8,871 nt of DNA, taken from assembly GCA_040510075.1 (NCBI GenBank), contig JBEVJT010000210.1, positions 1-8,871 of the forward strand, given 5' to 3'. The position numbers were made by a program, and so were the translations under genes. A model generated the notes under the pieces. It was not told where the DNA came from. It ran no database searches and worked only from the letters and a program-made list of their open reading frames with translations. Positions 6,338 through 8,871 of the stretch are shown here, in pieces. Positions within the stretch are counted from its first letter, which is position 1. Each line of letters opens with the position of its first letter. This stretch comes from VAZQ01 sp040510075 (GTDB lineage Bacteria > Pseudomonadota > Alphaproteobacteria > Rhizobiales > Xanthobacteraceae).

Positions 6338-6961
6338 ATGATCGGACGGCCCAAGCTGGTGCTCGCGTCCGGCTCTCCTCGCCGCGTATCCCTTATCAAT
6401 CAGGCCGGAATCGAGCCCGACGCCCTGCGCCCGGCCAATATTGACGAGACGCCAAGGCGGGGCGAGCTTCCTCGCGCCTGCGCCAACCGGCTTGCGCGCG
6501 CGAAAGCGCAGGCGGCGCTGCAACTCATCCGTGACGACGAAGAACTTGGCGGCTCCTATGTTCTCGCCGCCGACACCGTGGTGGCGGTCGGCCGGCGCAT
6601 TCTTCCGAAAGCCGAGCTGCTCGATGAAGCCGCGCAATGCCTGCGGCTGCTCTCGGGGCGCAATCACCGGGTGCATACCGCGATCTGCCTCGTCACCCCG
6701 AACGAAGCTTACCGGCAGCGCCTCGTGGAAACCCGTGTACGCTTCAAGCGCCTCTCTGAGGAGGACATCGAAGCATACCTCGCTTCGGGAGAATGGCGGG
6801 GCAAGGCGGGCGGCTATGCTGCTCAGGGCATTGCGGGCAGCTTTATCGTGAAGATCGTCGGGTCGTACTCGAACGTGGTGGGACTGCCGCTTTATGAGGC
6901 CACGGCGCTCCTTTCGGGGGAGGGCTATCCGATCCGGTTCGGTTGGCTCACCGCGGGCTGA
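6338..6961 (+). CDS. maf: Maf family nucleoside triphosphate pyrophosphatase
   Basis: Hydrolyses nucleoside triphosphates, in this family typically dTTP/UTP or modified NTPs, to the monophosphate and pyrophosphate, acting as a house-cleaning enzyme; the older label is septum formation inhibitor. It has 207 aa. Family motifs are LASGSPRR (residues 9-16, phosphate contact), the AADTVVAVGRRILPKAE block with the catalytic Asp79 and Lys91, LSGRNHRVHT, and GEWRGKAGGYAAQG followed by IVGSYSNVVGLPLYE. The GEWRGKAGGY form is one I associate with Hyphomicrobiales. The start at ATG 6338 is supported by AGGGGG at 6327-6332. The substrate class cannot be fixed from sequence alone. It is followed 47 nt later by yacG, a conserved pairing. 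Confidence 0.95.
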   Translation: MIGRPKLVLASGSPRRVSLINQAGIEPDALRPANIDETPRRGELPRACANRLARAKAQAALQLIRDDEELGGSYVLAADTVVAVGRRILPKAELLDEAAQCLRLLSGRNHRVHTAICLVTPNEAYRQRLVETRVRFKRLSEEDIEAYLASGEWRGKAGGYAAQGIAGSFIVKIVGSYSNVVGLPLYEATALLSGEGYPIRFGWLTAG

Positions 6962-7008
6962 TCCAAGCCGAGCAGAGCGCCGTCCCACTCATTATATATA
7001 TCCGGGCC

Positions 7009-7227
7009 ATGTCCGATCCTGCGCGCGCGAATGCGACTAGCGCTGAATTGTGCCCGACCTGTCGCAAGCCGGCGGCCGATGCGTTCCGGCCATTCTGCAG
7101 CAGGCGCTGCGCGGACGTAGATTGCACCGATGGTTTTCCGGTTCCTATGCGATTCCGGTGCGCGAGGAAGAAGACGACGACGGGAGTCAGACGGCAGAGG
7201 ACAGAGGAGAGGACAGGGGAAGGATGA
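7009..7227 (+). pseudogene. yacG: yacG (zinc-ribbon DNA gyrase inhibitor), frameshifted
   Basis: YacG is a small zinc protein that binds GyrB and inhibits DNA gyrase. From ATG 7009 the reading frame gives a normal start: four zinc-ligand cysteines, Cys15, Cys18, Cys30 and Cys34, in CPTC and CSRRCADVD. After codon 38 (7120-7122) the sequence turns to unrelated residues and stops at 7227. The expected continuation LHRWFSGSYAIPVREEEDDD is present in another frame right after it. Adding one T to the TT at 7122-7123 restores it, and the restored frame then runs to 7319, into the repeat. So one T appears lost, by mutation or sequencing error. The zinc-binding half could still be made (72 aa in total). 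A TATATATA tract lies directly upstream and no ribosome binding site is evident. Confidence 0.82.
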
Positions 7228-7447
7228 CAGGGGATGATGGATCAGACCTACGGCAGTCATCCCTCACTCGTCATGCGCGGGCTTGTCCCCGCGCATCCAC
7301 GTCTTTCTTCCTTTTATAGATCAAAGACATGGATGGCCGGAACAAGTCCGGCCATGACGGCGCTGTGAGTCATTGCCAAGCGCCGCTAGACGTAGGGGCA
7401 AGTAACGGATCATTTGAGCAAACCTCGGCCAATGACTTCTGTCCTCT
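7196..7447. repeat. AGAGGACAGA inverted repeat flanking the second palindromic unit
   Basis: AGAGGACAGA at 7196-7205 is matched by its exact reverse complement TCTGTCCTCT at 7438-7447. GAGGACAG is also repeated directly at 7197-7204 and 7209-7216 within a purine-rich stretch. The arms enclose repeat copy 2. The match is short, so a functional unit is only suggested. Confidence 0.3.
7269..7359. repeat. CGTCATG paired palindromic intergenic repeat, copy 2
   Basis: A 91-bp unit bounded by CGTCATG and CATGACG. The left hairpin is ATGCGCGGG (7273-7281) with CCCGCGCAT (7288-7296) around a 6-nt loop. The right hairpin is ATGGCCGGA (7333-7341) with TCCGGCCAT (7347-7355) around ACAAG. The arms are inverted relatives of each other (CTTGT loop against ACAAG loop; CATCCACGTCTTT against AAAGACATGGATG). 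Relative to copy 1 it lacks the 41-nt insert in the left arm. It lies between yacG and tRNA-Phe and overlaps the frame-restored end of yacG. From 7360 to 7458 I see nothing else that I can support apart from one arm of the inverted repeat. Confidence 0.78.
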
Positions 7448-7458
7448 ATCCTCCGATC

Positions 7459-7487
7459 TGGACAGTGCCAAAATCGATCCTTATAAG
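7459..7487 (+). promoter_or_regulatory. Sigma70-type promoter for tRNA-Phe
   Basis: TGGACA at 7459-7464 (5 of 6 to TTGACA) and TATAAG at 7482-7487 (5 of 6 to TATAAT) are separated by an ideal 17-nt spacer. The -10 box ends 23 nt before the tRNA 5' end, and a GC-rich stretch follows it, as is usual for stable RNA promoters. Function is inferred from sequence match and position. Confidence 0.6.
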
Positions 7488-7510
7488 CTCGCGGCCCGCG
7501 CTGCGGCCGT

Positions 7511-7586
7511 GCCCAGGTAGCTCAGTCGGTAGAGCACTGCACTGAAAATGCAGGTGTCGGTGGTTCGATTCCGCCCCTGGGCACCA
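7511..7586 (+). tRNA. tRNA-Phe(GAA)
   Basis: A 76-nt cloverleaf with acceptor GCCCAGG/CCTGGGC, D-stem GCTC/GAGC, anticodon stem CTGCA/TGCAG with loop CTGAAAA (anticodon GAA at 7544-7546), T-stem GGTGG/CCGCC with loop TTCGATT, discriminator A and encoded CCA at 7584-7586. It reads UUC/UUU. Its 3' end faces the right-hand recombinase gene 27 bp away and is the probable integration site of the right element, which rebuilt a complete CCA end. Confidence 0.97.
7552..7586. other. Predicted attachment site in the tRNA-Phe 3' end
   Basis: The T-arm and acceptor stem of tRNA-Phe abut the right element's recombinase gene. Elements of this type share a core with the tRNA 3' part so that the tRNA is restored. 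The partner copy lies beyond the window, so the exact core is unknown. Confidence 0.4.
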
Positions 7587-7612
7587 CAGTCGAAAAACGA
7601 CTTTGATACCGC

Positions 7613-8707
7613 TCATTTTTTTGCCAAAAAAGTCCCACCGCGCACTTCGGTGGGACACGGTTCTGTGCCGTTTTGTTCTGGTGCTTCGAGCATGTGCATA
7701 GCCGCTTCGGCTAATCGCAACTGATCGGCCTGCCTTGTATAGCGTTCTGCTTCCTTTAACGTATCCCAGCCGAAGATCGCCATTAGTTGCCGCGACGTTG
7801 CCCCATTGTTGGCCGCGATTGTTGCGCCTGCCTTACGCAAGCCGTGAGCACGGCCGAGAACGCCCGCCTCAACGCACCGATCCCGGAACCAATTACCGAA
7901 CCCTGCATCCGTGAAGGGGCGCCTCCACTCATTCACAAGGAAGGTTAGGTCTCCACAAGGAGTCATATCTATGATGTTCTACAACGCAGGCAGAATAGGC
8001 AACGTGAGCCGCTTCGGATTGCGGTTGCGCCCTTTGTGTTGAGTGAAACTGAGTTTGCCGCCTTTGGCATGCTGCTTACCGAATCGAATTATGTCGGACC
8101 GGCGCTGGCCGGTGAATAACATCAGAGCGAGGGCGAGCCGTGCCTTGGTGCCGACGGGGTGGCGTGACTCGAACTGTCGCACCTCCTCAACGGTCCAGGT
8201 GTGCGCCGGGTTGCTCGGCGCATGCTTCTTCTTAACGCCCCATTTGAACACCTGCCGAATTGCCTTGACTCTGGCGTTAGCAGACTCCGGGGCGTTGATT
8301 TTGCGGTCGCGTAACACTTCGATCGCGTCGGTTGTCATTTTCGACAGCGGAAAATCACGGAACAGCTTTAACGAGCCAGGGGCAATCGGTTCATCAAACG
8401 TGCCTTCGAGAATTTGTCGGCGGACGTGCTGTCTGCGCGGATCAAGGCGCTTGTAGTCTGCGCATTCCGCAAAATATTTGACGCAAAGCCAGCGCCATGT
8501 CCCAATCGCGCTTCCATCGCTAATCGTCGGGGACGGCGCGCATTTGGCCGCTTGATATTGGGCCATAAACTCCAGCGTATAAGGTGTGCCGCGCAGTCGA
8601 ACCTTGGGCCTGCCCCTGGATCGGTAGTAAATCCGAATGTTGCCGTGCCTGTCGCGATCTTCGACACAGCCTTGGGGCAATCGTCGCGGCATGTCCTGCC
8701 TCATCAT
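7613..8707 (-). pseudogene. Tyrosine recombinase (integrase) broken by an in-frame amber codon
   Basis: One continuous minus-strand frame of 365 codons encodes a phage-type tyrosine recombinase, cut only by TAG at 7979-7981 (codon 243). Upstream of the stop are the N-terminal SAM-like domain and TGQRRSD with Arg202 plus probable Lys225 in HKGRNRN. Downstream in the same frame are His288 and Arg291 in HGLRKAG, Trp314 in FGWDTL and the nucleophile Tyr323 in ERYTRQ. Without readthrough the product lacks half of the active site. The stop reads as Leu-amber-Asn-Ile-Ile-Asp, where family members as I recall them have Gln, so one C-to-T change from CAG would explain it. Start 8707 is chosen over 8722 because it overlaps the preceding gene's stop as ATGA. 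It would have integrated the element at tRNA-Phe. Confidence 0.85.
7626..7656 (-). terminator. Rho-independent terminator of the right integrase gene
   Basis: On the minus strand GTCCCACCG (7656-7648) and CGGTGGGAC (7640-7632) form a perfect 9-bp GC-rich stem with a 7-nt loop, followed at once by six T (7631-7626). This is a textbook intrinsic terminator. It lies inside the last codons of the recombinase frame, whose stop is at 7613-7615, 11 nt after the T-run. Confidence 0.75.
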
Positions 8708-8871
8708 AGCGCCGCCCGCCATTCATCATCGTCCGCAGGCTCAACCTTATGAGGCAACGCTTCAAAAGACGCGTTCAAGCTCATGTCGGTCCCAAACCCG
8801 GCGATTATTGATGATCCTCGGCGGCGGCATGCGGCGATCAACAACCATCTCATCAAACAGGGTTGGCGAGA
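8704..8871 (-). pseudogene. Excisionase-like helix-turn-helix protein gene, partial and frameshifted
   Basis: The gene runs off the window end, so its 5' part is missing. The first visible frame (from 8869) gives SPTLFDEMVVDRRMPPPR and then INNRRVWDRHELERVF, closely like the AlpA/excisionase-type winged-helix proteins found before integrases in Hyphomicrobiales. It hits TGA at 8762-8764. From 8763 the next frame continues the expected tail, EALPHKVEPADDDEWRAAL, to TGA at 8704-8706. Removing one T from the TTTT run (8764-8767) joins both parts. The final stop overlaps the integrase start as ATGA, so the two genes formed an operon. It would have promoted excision or regulated the integrase. One T was gained, by mutation or sequencing error. 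Confidence 0.75.

Larger units (their letters stand above)
7587..8871. mobile_element. End of an integrated element (right), next to tRNA-Phe
   Basis: A recombinase gene that reads toward the tRNA-Phe 3' end, preceded by a small DNA-binding gene, marks the integration module of a genomic island or prophage. Both module genes carry a single-base lesion, so the element is probably unable to excise on its own. The rest lies outside the window to the right. Confidence 0.72.

Noticed and set aside
5829..7359. CRISPR array
   Set aside because: Only two repeat copies 1.4 kb apart, with internal palindromes and genes between; no regular spacers and no cas genes.
7368..7437. AGTCATTG ... CAATGACT inverted repeat before tRNA-Phe
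   Set aside because: Only 8 bp with 54 nt between the arms; too weak to call a structure or operator.
8762..8770. Programmed +1 frameshift at TTT TGA in the excisionase-like gene, as in prfB
   Set aside because: TTT TGA resembles the prfB slip site CTT TGA, but there is no Shine-Dalgarno-like stimulator just upstream and the companion gene is also broken, so mutation or sequencing error is simpler.

Overview
The window looks like a Hyphomicrobiales (Rhizobiales) alphaproteobacterial chromosome. DNA is GC-rich. The middle carries a backbone order I associate with that group: small basic ORF, murA, DUF2948 gene, hisD, UPF0262 gene, low-molecular-weight phosphatase gene, infA, maf, yacG, tRNA-Phe. 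I cannot name the genus. The two CGTCATG-type palindromic intergenic repeats would fit the Bradyrhizobium/Xanthobacteraceae side of the order, but that is only an impression.

Layout. (1) Positions 1-1095 are the end of an integrated element: an apparently intact tyrosine recombinase (37-1023, +) reading toward the 3' end of a tRNA-Thr(GGT) gene on the minus strand (1096-1167). (2) Positions 1354-7227 are backbone, all on the plus strand: a small basic protein, murA (peptidoglycan precursor synthesis), a DUF2948 protein, hisD (last steps of histidine synthesis), a UPF0262 protein, a CX5R phosphatase, infA (translation initiation), maf (nucleotide pyrophosphatase) and a frameshifted yacG. hisD, the UPF0262 gene and the phosphatase gene are joined by 4-nt ATGA overlaps, so they are probably translationally coupled. 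(3) Two copies of a paired palindromic repeat lie between phosphatase and infA (5829-5951) and after yacG (7269-7359). (4) tRNA-Phe(GAA) at 7511-7586 has a good sigma70-type promoter just upstream. (5) From 7587 to the window end is a second integrated element. Its tyrosine recombinase gene (minus strand, 7613-8707) reads toward the tRNA-Phe 3' end and is cut by one in-frame amber codon. The small helix-turn-helix/excisionase-like gene before it (8704 to beyond 8871) has a one-base frameshift.

The window is therefore a short conserved housekeeping segment bracketed by two tRNA-targeted elements facing away from each other. The left recombinase keeps all its catalytic residues; the right recombination module looks dead. 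yacG also carries a one-base lesion, so three single-base defects fall within about 1.7 kb. Either this flank is decaying or some of them are sequencing errors; two of the three are T-run length changes. I found no clearly new biological system. The most useful leads are the bracketed architecture, the broken right-hand module, the repeat family with a compensatory base change, and the coupled unknown genes next to hisD.
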